The notes under the pieces were generated by a model, which searched no databases, was not told where the DNA came from, and was given only the letters and a program-made list of their open reading frames with translations. Positions 11,553-21,728 of a stretch of DNA of 64,000 bases are shown here, in pieces (within the stretch, counting starts at the first letter, position 1; each line of letters opens with the position of its first letter). Source of the DNA: Lineus longissimus (taxonomy: Eukaryota; Nemertea; Pilidiophora; Heteronemertea; Lineidae). The stretch is taken from contig NC_088326.1 of the NCBI RefSeq assembly GCF_910592395.1, forward strand, positions 11,847,001-11,911,000, in the 5' to 3' direction. The translations under genes and the position numbers were made by a program.

Positions 11553-12612
11553 TGCCTGTTATAAACCTGGATGTCATCTTTTGTTCCTTCCTTGATCCCC
11601 AGAGCTTTGTCTCCACTGATGCACTGTATGGCCATGTTGGCCAGTCTCAGTGTCCCAGAGTGGGCAGTTCTGGAGCATCGCAAGAGGATCGCACTGTAAG
11701 AACCAGGCCTATGTCTCTAATAACCTGTCATCTCTTGTTCCTCCCCTGATCCCCAGAGCTTAGTCTCCAATGATGCACCGTATGGCCATGTGGCCAGTCT
11801 CTTAGTGTCCCAGAGTGGGCAGTTCTGGAGCATCGCAAGAGGATCGTACTGTAAGAACCAGGCCTATGTCTCTAATAAACCTGTCATCTCTTGTTCCTCC
11901 CTTGATCCCCAGAGCTTTGTCTCAATCGATGCGCCGTATGGCCATGTGGCCAGTCTCTAAGTGTCCCAGAGTGGGCAGTTCTGGAGCATCGCAAGAGGAT
12001 CGCACTGTAAGAACCAGGCCTATGTCTCTAATAAACCTGTCATCTCTTGTTCCTTCCTTGATCCACAGAGCTTTGTCTCCATTGATACACTGTATGGCCA
12101 TGTTGGCCAGTCTCAGTGTCCCAGAGTGGGCAGTTGTGGAGCATCGCAAGAGGATCGCACTGTAAGAACCAGGCCTATGTCTCTAAATAAACCTGTCATC
12201 TCTTGTTCCTCCCCTGATCCACAGAGCTTTGTCTCAATCGATGCACCGTATGGCCATGTGGCCAGTCTCTTAGTGTCCCAGAGTGGGCAGTTCTGGAACA
12301 TCGCAAGAGGATCGCACTGTAAGAACCAGGCCTATGTCTCTAATAAACCTGTCATCTCTTGTTCCTCCCTTGATCCCCAGAGCTTTGTCTCCACTGATGC
12401 ACTGTATGGCCATGTGGCCAGTCTCTTGGTGTCCCAGAGTGGGCAGTTCTGGAGCATCGCAAGAGGATCGCACTGTAAGAACCAGGCCAATGTCTCTAAT
12501 AAACCTGTCATCTCTTGTTCCTCCCTTGATCCCCAGAGCTTGGTCTCCACTGATGCAACGTATGGCCATTTGGCAAGTCTCTTGGTGTCCCAGAGTGGGC
12601 AGTTCTGGAGAT
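11553..12612. repeat. 156-bp tandem array, about 7 copies, with splice-like signals in each
   Basis: Landmark CCCAGAGTGGGCAGTT recurs at spacings of 155, 156, 155, 157, 156 and 156 bp. Each unit has a pyrimidine tract ending TTGATCCCCAG, a 94-bp segment, and GTAAGAACC, so it resembles acceptor-exon-donor. Because 156 is divisible by three, long open frames run through the array on both strands (up to 259 codons, 11961-12740, plus). A 94-nt exon would change frame, so only one unit could be used per transcript. No known protein domain is recognised. It is either a satellite or a tandemly duplicated exon. Confidence 0.85.
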
Positions 12613-13737
12613 CATGCTCTGTTACATCTGGTGTGTTCGGGGCTGTTCATCATCTTGAGATGGGCTTTAAGTCTGCAGTGCCCAGTCCTGGAATGAAAGA
12701 TGCTGGACGCCTACTGGCGCCGAACCATAGTGGCTCATAAAAATCCTCATCTCGCCTTGGATGAGGAAATCTCCCTGGGGAAAGCGAATGCTGATAAGGA
12801 TGATATATATTAGAAGATTTATCTTGTTTATATGGTGTAATAGGCCATCTTTGCATGTTTGAGTCATCTACTTCACCCTGGCCTTTATATATGACCAGCA
12901 GCCTTTAATCTTCTTACAGTGGCCTTTAATCTATTGCTACACAGCCTTTAATCCAGAATGATATTTACATGATATTTATGCTGCCCTTATCTCGAATATC
13001 ATTGGTCTAAACTTTCACAGTGTGTTTTTACCACCCACGTAGAAAATATATATATGTAAAAGAGAAAGCTTTAATCTTGTGATGTTCTTGGGGATAGCTT
13101 GCTGTGGTATTTCGTCTGAAAGGTCACCAAAGACTCTGCAAAGGAAAGGCCAAAATGATATCAACTTCGTATAATACTCTAGTTCCAACGATGTAAGACC
13201 ATTTCTTAATATTCAATTCAGTGTTAGTTTACTTGGATACTGCTCAAATGGTTTGATGGCAATCGACTTGGCTTGACATTGGGTCATTGTTGGGACAACT
13301 CTGCGTAGGGTGATAATGGAAATCATATGACTTTGAATATCATCATTTGATCTTATTATATTGTACACTGTATGAAGAGAACACGTTCGTCTACCGGCTC
13401 CTAGAGGGTTAAACACAATAAAGAAGTACGCGTTACCCGACCCAAACTTAGCAACTAACTACTTATCGACCAATGATATTTTTTCAATATTGCCGACGTG
13501 ATTTCATTAACCACCCTGTGGGTTGTCGTGAACTTTCGCCACAGAGTTTGATTATCGTATATTTATATTTTACTGCTTAGTTGCGTTTTGTTGGATGCTG
13601 CGTGGTGTGGTTGAGGTCTTCATTAGTGGATGTGATTCATGGTATGGTGCTCTATCAGTAGCACCAGGGATTCTTATGAGGTGGCTCATATTTAGCATCA
13701 TTCATTGTCATTGGTTGCTGTGAAATGCAGTGTTTGG
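12613..13737. other. Intergenic, no gene seen
   Basis: No exon, RNA gene or known mobile element recognised. Confidence 0.5.
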
Positions 13738-14106
13738 ACTTCGGAGAAAGTTGGACTTGGAGAGAGTTGGCCTCTGAGAAAGTTAGACTTGGAGGAAGTT
13801 GGACTGAGTTGGACTTGGAGGGAGTTGGACTTGGAGAGAGTTGGACTTGAAGAGAGTTGGACTTGAAAAGAGTTGGACTTGGATAGAGCTGGACTTGGAG
13901 AGTGTTGGACTTGGAGAGAGTTGGACTTGGAGAGAGTTGGACTCGGAGACAGCTGGACTTGGATAGAGCTGGACTTGGAGAGTGTTGGACTTGGAGAGAG
14001 TTGGACTTGGAGAGAGTTGGACTTGGAGAGAGTTGGACTTGGAGAGAGCTGGACTTGGAGAGATTTGGAGTTGGAGAGAGTTGGACTTGGAGAGAGTTGG
14101 ACTTGC
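13738..14106. repeat. 15-bp minisatellite, GAGTTGGACTTGGAG
   Basis: About 24 copies of the 15-mer GAGTTGGACTTGGAG with point variants. The period is a multiple of three, so both strands give pentapeptide-repeat ORFs (leucine/glutamate/tryptophan-rich on plus, serine/proline/leucine-rich on minus). Coding is not supported. Confidence 0.9.
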
Positions 14107-14669
14107 AAGTTTTGAGTCGTGAATTTATCGTTTAAAAAGTAGATTCTTTTTTGACCGTTCCTTGAAAGGATCATGACAAAACTAAAATACCTCTGAATGA
14201 TTTTGGGATCTACAGTATTTGAGAACTGATTCGTAAACTGATTGGAAATCTCTGGTTACACCGTCAACAAGGAGAGGTAATTAGTCTCACCACAATTCAA
14301 CGCCGTGTCTTGGTTCCGTGATCGAGCATCGTTTTGTTGCGTGATTGGATTGCTGAGTCAATACCATCAATACGCCAATACCGTCTTATGGTCAATCACC
14401 CGGATTAATTTCGTCCCGTGTTTGAATCCAATTCTGTGGCGGGACCAGTAGAATCATAGGACATGACCCCTGATGATTATGCATACACTTGATTATGTAA
14501 TCTTTATCAAATTTTGAATCGAATTCCTTTGCGAATACTCTGTGTCTACACCCAGTGGAATCAGTAACAACCTCTTCGAGGGTCCCCCACCTCTCCGAGT
14601 CATGGTCAGCCACCTCCAGCCAAATCCTGCCAAACTTCTCAAACGGGAGAACCATGTCATAAGTAGTGC

Positions 14670-14882
14670 CTAGGTCAAATCTGTGCGACGATGAAACGCG
14701 GGGGTTGGGCTGTAGTCAGCCAGATAATCATGTATAGGGCCTACTCGTGTTGTGTTTGGTGTAGGAGGGACTAGTCTTTGGGAAAAACTTTCCTGAGGTG
14801 TATAAAGTTCCTCAGAGGTGTTTCCATGGAGACATTGGTATTTGGCATTTGTTTTCATCTGGTGTATATGATTGCACCAATT
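14670..14882 (-). CDS. Candidate terminal exon, unrecognised protein
   Basis: A good acceptor (TTTTATTTTCACAG) ends at 14883, and the frame is then open for 70 residues from 14882 to TAG at 14670. The peptide is rich in Pro, Thr, Tyr and His, ending HRRTDLT, and contains RLVPPTPNTTRVGPIHDYL. Its composition recalls short ciliary microtubule-inner proteins, but that is only an impression and no family is recognised. The partner exons should lie at higher coordinates and were not found. A separate 87-codon ORF with its own ATG lies just downstream (14655-14392) in another frame and may be 3' UTR or an alternative exon. Confidence 0.35.
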   Translation of the reverse strand, partial: NWCNHIHQMKTNAKYQCLHGNTSEELYTPQESFSQRLVPPTPNTTRVGPIHDYLADYSPTPAFHRRTDLT

Positions 14883-15669
14883 CTGTGAAAATAAAAGCCA
14901 TTGAATCTGATTACATTACATGTATTACCCAGCCCAGTTATACCTTTGAATCAGACCTAACTGTGGGGTAGTGTATTTGTAGTGATAGACACATGCAATG
15001 TTTATTGCAGCAATGAGCGATAAAAAAGTTGCTGGTCTGCATGTGAAAAAGATCATCGCTGCGATGTGTGATGGCAATGACTAAACTAGTTTGATATTTA
15101 TGCCCCCCCCCCCTTTAGCAACGATTGATTCTTGTCACAGGCATAAGCCCGGCAGACTAGCAATTTTTATCACATGTGTCATTAGCTGTGATAAAAGTTC
15201 GTAATCTGCAGTGTGCTTAAAAACCAGAATCGCTATTTTGTTGTGTCTGTTGTCAATCCTACTAAGAAATATTTCATCAAAAGGCAATGAAACTTTTTAT
15301 CCGTCAACCGTGTGCAAAGTGCGTCAACAGCATATTTTCAATGGTTTCAACGTTACAGCTAATTCCATATCTGCTCAAGTACTAGATTATTGAGGATGCC
15401 ACTCAGTAAATCTGTAAATCAGCCATCTGATGTTGCATTGGATAGGTTCCTAGGGGCAGGATTCGTCGACATTTGAATTCGACGCTTTTATCTGATGTTA
15501 ACGTAATCTCCTCTACTCTTTTCTCTGCTTTATCTTGTGACATTGGATCACTTGACCTTTCATGTACCTGTGATTAGCTGCTCTTTTTGAAAAGGCCTAC
15601 GACTCGATAGCAACCTGATAGGCCCATGAGTTATTAAAGAATATCAAACGATACAGTTTTACAAGTGAA
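14883..15669. other. Intergenic or intronic, no gene seen
   Basis: Nothing supportable apart from short low-complexity runs. Confidence 0.4.
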
Positions 15670-15851
15670 TACAGTAGAACCTCCCATAGCGGACACCTCT
15701 TTTCTAAGGACACTTTCTCTATTAAGGACACTAGTTTTGGTCCCAAATTGGGTGTTTCCATTCAATTTGACCTCTCTAATCAGGACACCTCTCTATTAAG
15801 GACAGTGCGTGTCAGCCCAGAGGGTGTCCTTAATAGAGAGGTTCTACTGTA
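15670..15851. mobile_element. MITE, CAGTAGAACC family, copy B (full)
   Basis: Ends TA-CAGTAGAACCTC and GAGGTTCTACTG-TA form near-perfect terminal inverted repeats flanked by TA. The interior is close to copy A at 2770-2951. This is probably the best-preserved copy in the window. Confidence 0.85.
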
Positions 15852-15966
15852 GTAAGAATTCGGATGTCGATGATATCAGTTCATCTGATACTTGTCTTTC
15901 ATTCGTTGACTTGGTATCGATGTTGAATGTCAGGGATATGTAACCTGTCTTGTTACATCAGGTCCC

Positions 15967-16105
15967 ATCATAGAAACTATGATGGGATTTCCATCATAGA
16001 AACTATGATGGGATTTCCATCATAGAAACTATGATGGGATTTCCATCATGGATGGGATGATGGGATTTCCATCATAGATGGGATGATGGGATTTCCATTA
16101 TAGAT
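15967..16105. repeat. 26-bp palindromic minisatellite
   Basis: Three near-identical 26-bp units, each holding the hairpin arms CATCATAG and CTATGATG around AAA, followed by two degenerate units with GGATGGGATGATGGGATTTC. The single-stranded form could fold into a row of small hairpins. Confidence 0.85.
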
Positions 16106-18220
16106 CCTGTGTTGCTTGGTCCTATAAAAATGCACATAAGCATCAAAATATCAACACATCAGAGTGACAGTCCTTAGAACTCAAAGTAAAGAAAGTTGAT
16201 CAGTTTCAGTATAAATTCTATGTTGGCCCATCACAAATTCAATGCAGCCAACTCGGTAAGGTGGAATGCCTGCCCGAATCTCGGCAAGCTGGGCAGTTGT
16301 TTCCCCGAGTGTGGAGAAGGCATGTTACATCATCAGTGCTCGATAGACCTGATAGATGGCAGCAGCGTACTCCAGCGATAGAAAGCGGCTTATATTGATC
16401 CTGGATGCAGCGAGCTGTGGTCAATAATCTTTGTCGGAAATGAACGAGCTGTCATATTCTGTAAACCGCAAAATCTTTGGGGTCTTTTATTTTTGCAGGT
16501 TTTGCAAACAACCTAGACTTACAAAAATAAAAATGCCAAATATTCATCACATGACTATACCTGGCTATTGGGAGATCATCATTAGCTCACCTCTGGGGAG
16601 CTTATACGATACCGTGGCGTCCGTCGGCATCCGTCGTCGTCGTCCGTTAGCGGAGCATGTTTCGTCACCGCCAGGGCTAGATGGCTAAAACTTGGTGTGA
16701 TGGTAGCTTTGGGCATTATGCCCAAATGTATTTTTCTTTTTCATGATATGACCTCCTTTCTAGCCTCCAGGTGGCCATCTTTGAAATTGGTTTTTGCGTA
16801 TTTGAAGCTAATGGTTGTACGTAGCGTGACGAAATATTTATGGTGGGTGTATCAATAAGGTTAAATGACATATCACCCAGGTGTTTGATTTGACCTACTT
16901 TTCAAGGTCACAGAGGTCAAAGTTCTCTAAATATGGCCGCCAGGTGGCCATCTTGAAAATTAAAGAAAGTCGGATTGCAACCAAATTTCATGTGATTGTA
17001 TATCTATGTACTTTCTACAACATCCTTAGTTTTCAGTCAAATCCATCGACCTATATGGCCGCCAGGCGGCCATCTTTGAAAATTAAACAAAGTCATATTT
17101 GTAAAGTCAACTTTATTACCAGAATGCTATACTTAGATGGTACCCGAGGTGAGGACATGGTCCCTGGACCATTTCATTTTAAGGTTAACAGTTGTCAGGA
17201 AATAACATGCATAATTCAAAATGCCCAAGCAAAGTTTATATACTAGAAATTCTCATTCAAATATGGCCACCAAAATGCCTCTCAGCACTCGAGGGGTTAA
17301 GAGTATCGATGTATACATATGATACTCACTAATACAATATCATACACAAGATACGTATAGAGCTCCGGCAACAATTTATGGATTAGTTTGTCCTGGACCG
17401 TCTCCAGCTAGCGTTCTATAAATAGAACAGTGTGATTCAAGAGGAGACATGAAGTGTAGCTTCTGACACTGATACTAGCCCTATGCAAATGGATATCTAT
17501 GCAAGCGTATAAAACAGGACTAAAAATGGTATGTATCCCTTGATTTTAATTACAATTTGTTGATTAGATATCTAATTTTTCAACACTTTCGTGATTGGGT
17601 GATTAATTTCTTAATGACAGGGTTTGTCGTTAATCCAACCCCGCTTATAATAGATCTTTGTCTGTGTATGAGGCGGTCGTCAATGCCATTTTCGTGCCTG
17701 ATAACTTGTGTTTCGTTGGGAGTTTGTAATGTTACCAGTGCGGAATGGTATTTTGTCGCTCTTGCACAAAATTTATTATTCTGTGGTATGACATTTTTAT
17801 GACTTTTAGAAAATTAGTGGACATGTTGCACTGAATTTTATGGTTAAAAGTCATAATTGGCTGTTTAGATATCTGATAGCGTAGGTTTATTTGGTCGTTG
17901 AAAAACTGAGATTTCCTGTTTTGATTCCATTGTAGGATTGTTCACTTACGAAACCTGTCTAATGCCTTGTATTTGGCAGACACGCGCGATCATGGATAGG
18001 CCCTGTTCAATAATGGCACATCTCTCATTCAAGATGGCCGCCTGGTGGCCATTTTGTCAGTATGAATCAATCCAAATATTGCCTTGTCACATCTTTATAT
18101 ATTGAACAACCTTAGAGGCACGGGAGAGTATCAGGTAAAGGCCATCGAATAGATTGCATACAATGCCAGGTACATCCTCAACCATGAGTAAACCTTGGAT
18201 ATCTCGTTCTCTAACATCGA
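16106..18220. other. Intergenic downstream of the GPCR, degenerate repeats
   Basis: The phrase GGCCGCCAGGTGGCCATCTT recurs in diverged form near 16765, 16933, 17055 and 18034, probably remnants of an old tandem or dispersed repeat. No exon could be supported. Confidence 0.5.
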
Positions 18221-20460
18221 CTATTGACGACGTTCTCCAAACGATTTCGGGGATAAACAGAGAAAGACCTTTCCCAACCTGTTCCTAATGTCATCTCGAT
18301 ACTTCTTACCGCCCCCTATACAATAAAGGTAGAAATTAATGGCATAATTTAACTCCCAGAACTGCAAGATGATAAAATGCTGGCAATAGAATCGTAACTT
18401 CCAGTATTCCTCATTCATGTCGTATTGTTTATTGACTTCATGGATGCTCATTGAGACTTCCCACAATCTGAACGGAATTGACGTCACGACGTAGGCAATA
18501 CTGACGAGAATTAACATCCTTGTCAAGTGCGTGGTCTCTTTTTCTCGGGCCTTTTGACCGTCCTTGCTGACCCCCATGATCTCTCTGCTCTTAGAGGCAT
18601 TGCGTAAAACAACTATGATCCAGATATTGCACGTCACGATGATACAGAACGGGAGGATTGTCCCGATTGCCAGTTGTGCGGTATTGCCGAGGGTTTCTAA
18701 CTCAGGGGCGTGTGGCACAGACATCTTTAAAAGGCCTTCACCTGAAAATAATTACAAGAAATTCTACAAATATCCATTGGCAGGACAATGTACAGTCTAG
18801 CTTATACTGTATGCTGATATCAAAACCTACATATTAAAGTAGATCCTCTCTATTAAGGACACCCTCGGGATTGACAAATGCTGTCCTTGATATAGAGGAG
18901 TCCTGATAAGAGAGGTCAAATTGAAGAGGTACAGTACAATTTTTAATTTCGGACATGAAACAAAGAACAAATGAAGACATTCATTACGCAACGAGATACA
19001 TCCATTTGTCATTTTGAAAATAATGGCTTCAGTGTTTGGAATTAAGCTGAAAATGCATTGGAGATCTTTTATCATAAAAGTTTTGCTGTTGGTCCGAATG
19101 CTTGGGAATTCGGAGGACTGATCAGACATCATTTGGGCAATGGCGTAGCATGGCTATACCCGAAATGTTGTGGCGCATGTTGCATTTTATGATAAAACTC
19201 GTCAAATCTTACCCGTCTCTTCATTAAATTCGTACACATAGCTGAAAAATATGTAGAGGTTCAGGCCGAAAACCACCGCAAATGTTACGAGTATGGTGAC
19301 ACAGGCGCGTCTCGTCGTGCAGAGTCTGGGCGCCGCCATTGGGAACCTCACCACGATCAATCGGTCGATGGTCATCTCGGCCAGGCAGAATCCCGAGAGA
19401 ACGGCGCTAGCATAGCCTTGGTACCAGTTCATCCTGAAAGATTCCGCTGTCGTCTTTAACATGTTAGAGGGGTATATCTTTCATGACTACTGGTGGTCCA
19501 GGAAAATGGAAATGCAGTTGTGCACAATGCCTTATGCAGTTATCATGTGGTTGGTCTGTGTTGAGATGCTTAATCCCTCGAGGGTGATCTAATATGTAGT
19601 CATAACCGTATGGGAGTCCGGTTTTGACCAAATTTTAGCGACACCCAGGATTTTAGAGACTTTTGGCAAGTTCAAGTCTACGCCCGCCTGATGAATAAAG
19701 ACTAATTATTCTTGGTATTACTATGCAAAAATAACCCGTACTGCTCCTTGCACATACTGTAATATGCCTTCCATGAGGTCAGTGGTCAGGACTACAATTT
19801 GCATGCAGCTCATAGGTCTGATCACTGACTTCGTAGAAGAGATGTTAGAGTAGATTATCGCAGTACCACTTCTCTTTCAGATGCACATACTGTAATATCC
19901 CTTCTATGAGGTCAGTGGTCAGGACTACAATTTGCATGCAGCTCATAGGTCTGATCACTGACTTCGTAGAAGAGATGTTAGAGTAGATTATCGCAGTACC
20001 ACTTCTCTTTCAGATGCACATACTGTAATATCCCTTCTATGAGTTCAGTGGTCAGGACTACAACTTGCATGCAGCTCGTATGCCTGATCATTGAATGCGC
20101 AGAAGAGAGGTTAGAGTAAAGTATCACTCACTGCATGGCAAACTCAGTGGGAGGATCCGTCCTCCAACTCATCAAAACCATCCCCCACGCGAGCACGAGG
20201 AGAGTATTAGAATCGGCCAAGGCAAGAGCAGTCATATAGTTACAAGTTGATATTCGTCGGTTGTCCTTTTGTAGGGTTACAATTATCGCCATCACGTTTC
20301 CGAAAAGTCCAATAGGAACTATGACGATCCATGAGTATTTTGTGACTATTAGGTAGATCAAACGGAGGACAAGTACCTCTGGGTCCTCCGGTACATCCTC
20401 CTCCTGGTCCTCCACTACCCATACTGTCTGTGAGGTATAGTTCGCTTCACGGGGCTCCAT
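18221..20460 (-). CDS. Class A (rhodopsin-family) peptide-type GPCR, 3 exons
   Basis: A seven-helix plasma-membrane receptor. Minus exons 20132-20460, 19213-19433 and 18221-18741 join in phase (GT-AG) to 356 residues ending TAG at 18221. The ATG at 20460-20458 is the first in frame; an upstream TTG was not accepted. The N-terminus has an N-glycosylation site (NYT, 7-9). TM1 is about 40-63 (G54-N55), TM2 76-98 (LALAD, D83), TM3 about 112-132, followed by IDRLIVVRFP (D133-R134) in the DRY position, TM4 about 152-174, TM5 205-229, TM6 about 257-279 with SIPFRLW, TM7 about 302-325 with NYAINFYLYC in place of NPxxY. This TM7 and the following GGKKYRDD resemble FMRFamide- or TRH-type receptors of invertebrates. 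The usual disulfide cysteine before TM3 and the TM4 tryptophan are not evident. The ligand cannot be inferred. Confidence 0.85.
18839..18936. mobile_element. MITE, CAGTAGAACC family, copy C (truncated)
   Basis: The left half only: CCTCTCTATTAAGGACACC followed by the usual interior up to GAGAGGTCAAATTGA. The right end is missing. It lies in the second intron of the GPCR gene. Confidence 0.7.
19751..20125. repeat. 133-bp tandem repeat, about 3 copies, in a GPCR intron
   Basis: CACATACTGTAATAT starts at 19751, 19884 and 20017, a 133-bp period. The first two units are almost identical and the third is more diverged. The array ends about 5 bp from the donor of the first coding exon. Confidence 0.9.
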
Positions 20461-21557
20461 TGGACAGACTTTTCCCAGCAACTTTCGGGCGGTTGATGGA
20501 AGATATCACTGGGTACTTCTTAATGCAATCAGAACGGAAGCACACCTTTCCAAAAGTCTGCTCGGTCATATGTCGAATTGAACTGAGAAACAAAATAACT
20601 TCTTTCTAAAGGTAGGAACAGCATCCTGGTGATAGTCAGAAGGCTCAACAGTGTAAACAAGTGATTCCTCAGGAAAACATACAACTTTGACCAGACTCCA
20701 AATGGAATTGATACTCGGGGTTCAAAGACATAGAGATTTGAGAAACAGTCCCGCAGTGGGAATATGATGCCAAGGCTTAGTTTGAAACGTTTTGCGTTAC
20801 TTTTCAAGTGTAATCAAAAGGTTTCAAGATTACAAATGGCAATACTGCAGGTTGTAATTTAATGCACACTTGACTGTACGGTATATCATATTACAAGGTT
20901 TTTATACCGAGGCTGAATCATACAGCCATATGATCCTATGACCATTTTGTGACAAAACAGTAATCCATTGTTCTCAATTTCACAATGTTTTTAAAAGCGA
21001 TACACCATTCGTAATTACTGGTGGTCCAGGAAAATAGAAATGCAGTTATACACAATGCCATAGTGCAGTTATTATGCATTCTAATTTGCTAAAACTCGGT
21101 ACGTATAGTATTCGTATATGGTCAACACGACGGCATTGCTAATATTTATATTTAGTCAAATTTATGCTGCAAAAAGGCGGTATGCAAAACTGCGATTGCA
21201 ACTTCTAGGGGCACAAAAACCAGAGTTGATGTCCTGGTGAGGAAAGTTGCCTACCTTGGGGAAGTGATTTAATTGGAAGTCAATCATTCAAATGACACAT
21301 GCCAATCATTTGACGGCTCCATCATCGAGAAGTTGAAAATAGCACTTTATTAATCGATGTGACCTATTAGAGCCAGCCTTGGGATTTGATTCATGCTGTG
21401 AATATTGATTCCTATTTGAATCGATGATTGGCTCGAAGAAATTAGTGATTTAAATCGGGTTGTTTTAATACATTTCTTCTTCTTCTACTGCTTAACCGAG
21501 TCAATTGCATACGCTGTATCGGAGAGGGGGACTGAAAATCAGAAAACTATACGGAGG
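20461..21557. other. GPCR upstream region, no further gene
   Basis: Holds the 5' flank of the GPCR and a diverged second copy (about 21017-21083) of a 65-bp stretch in the first GPCR intron (19488-19553; shared words ACTGGTGGTCCAGGAAAAT and ACACAATGCC). No promoter elements could be placed. Confidence 0.5.
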
Positions 21558-21728
21558 TACAAGGGAACCTCTCTATTAAGGACACCATTGGCACAGATGA
21601 CAAGTGCTGTCTATAATAGAGATAAGAGAGGTCAAATAAAATGAAAAAAAACAGTCTGTGACCAAAACTAGTGAACTCAATGAGAGAGTGTCCTTAGAGA
21701 GGTCTCTGCCAAGGGAGGTTCCACTGTA
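21558..21728. mobile_element. MITE, CAGTAGAACC family, copy D
   Basis: Left end TACAAGGGAACCTC and right end GGTTCCACTGTA, with the family interior between them. The terminal repeats are more diverged than in copy B. Confidence 0.75.

Noticed and set aside
11961-12740. 259-codon ORF as a protein gene
   Set aside because: It is produced by the 156-bp array, whose period is a multiple of three. Other frames and the opposite strand are open too.
13698-14174. 158-codon serine/proline-rich minus ORF
   Set aside because: It covers the 15-bp minisatellite and has no unique domain.
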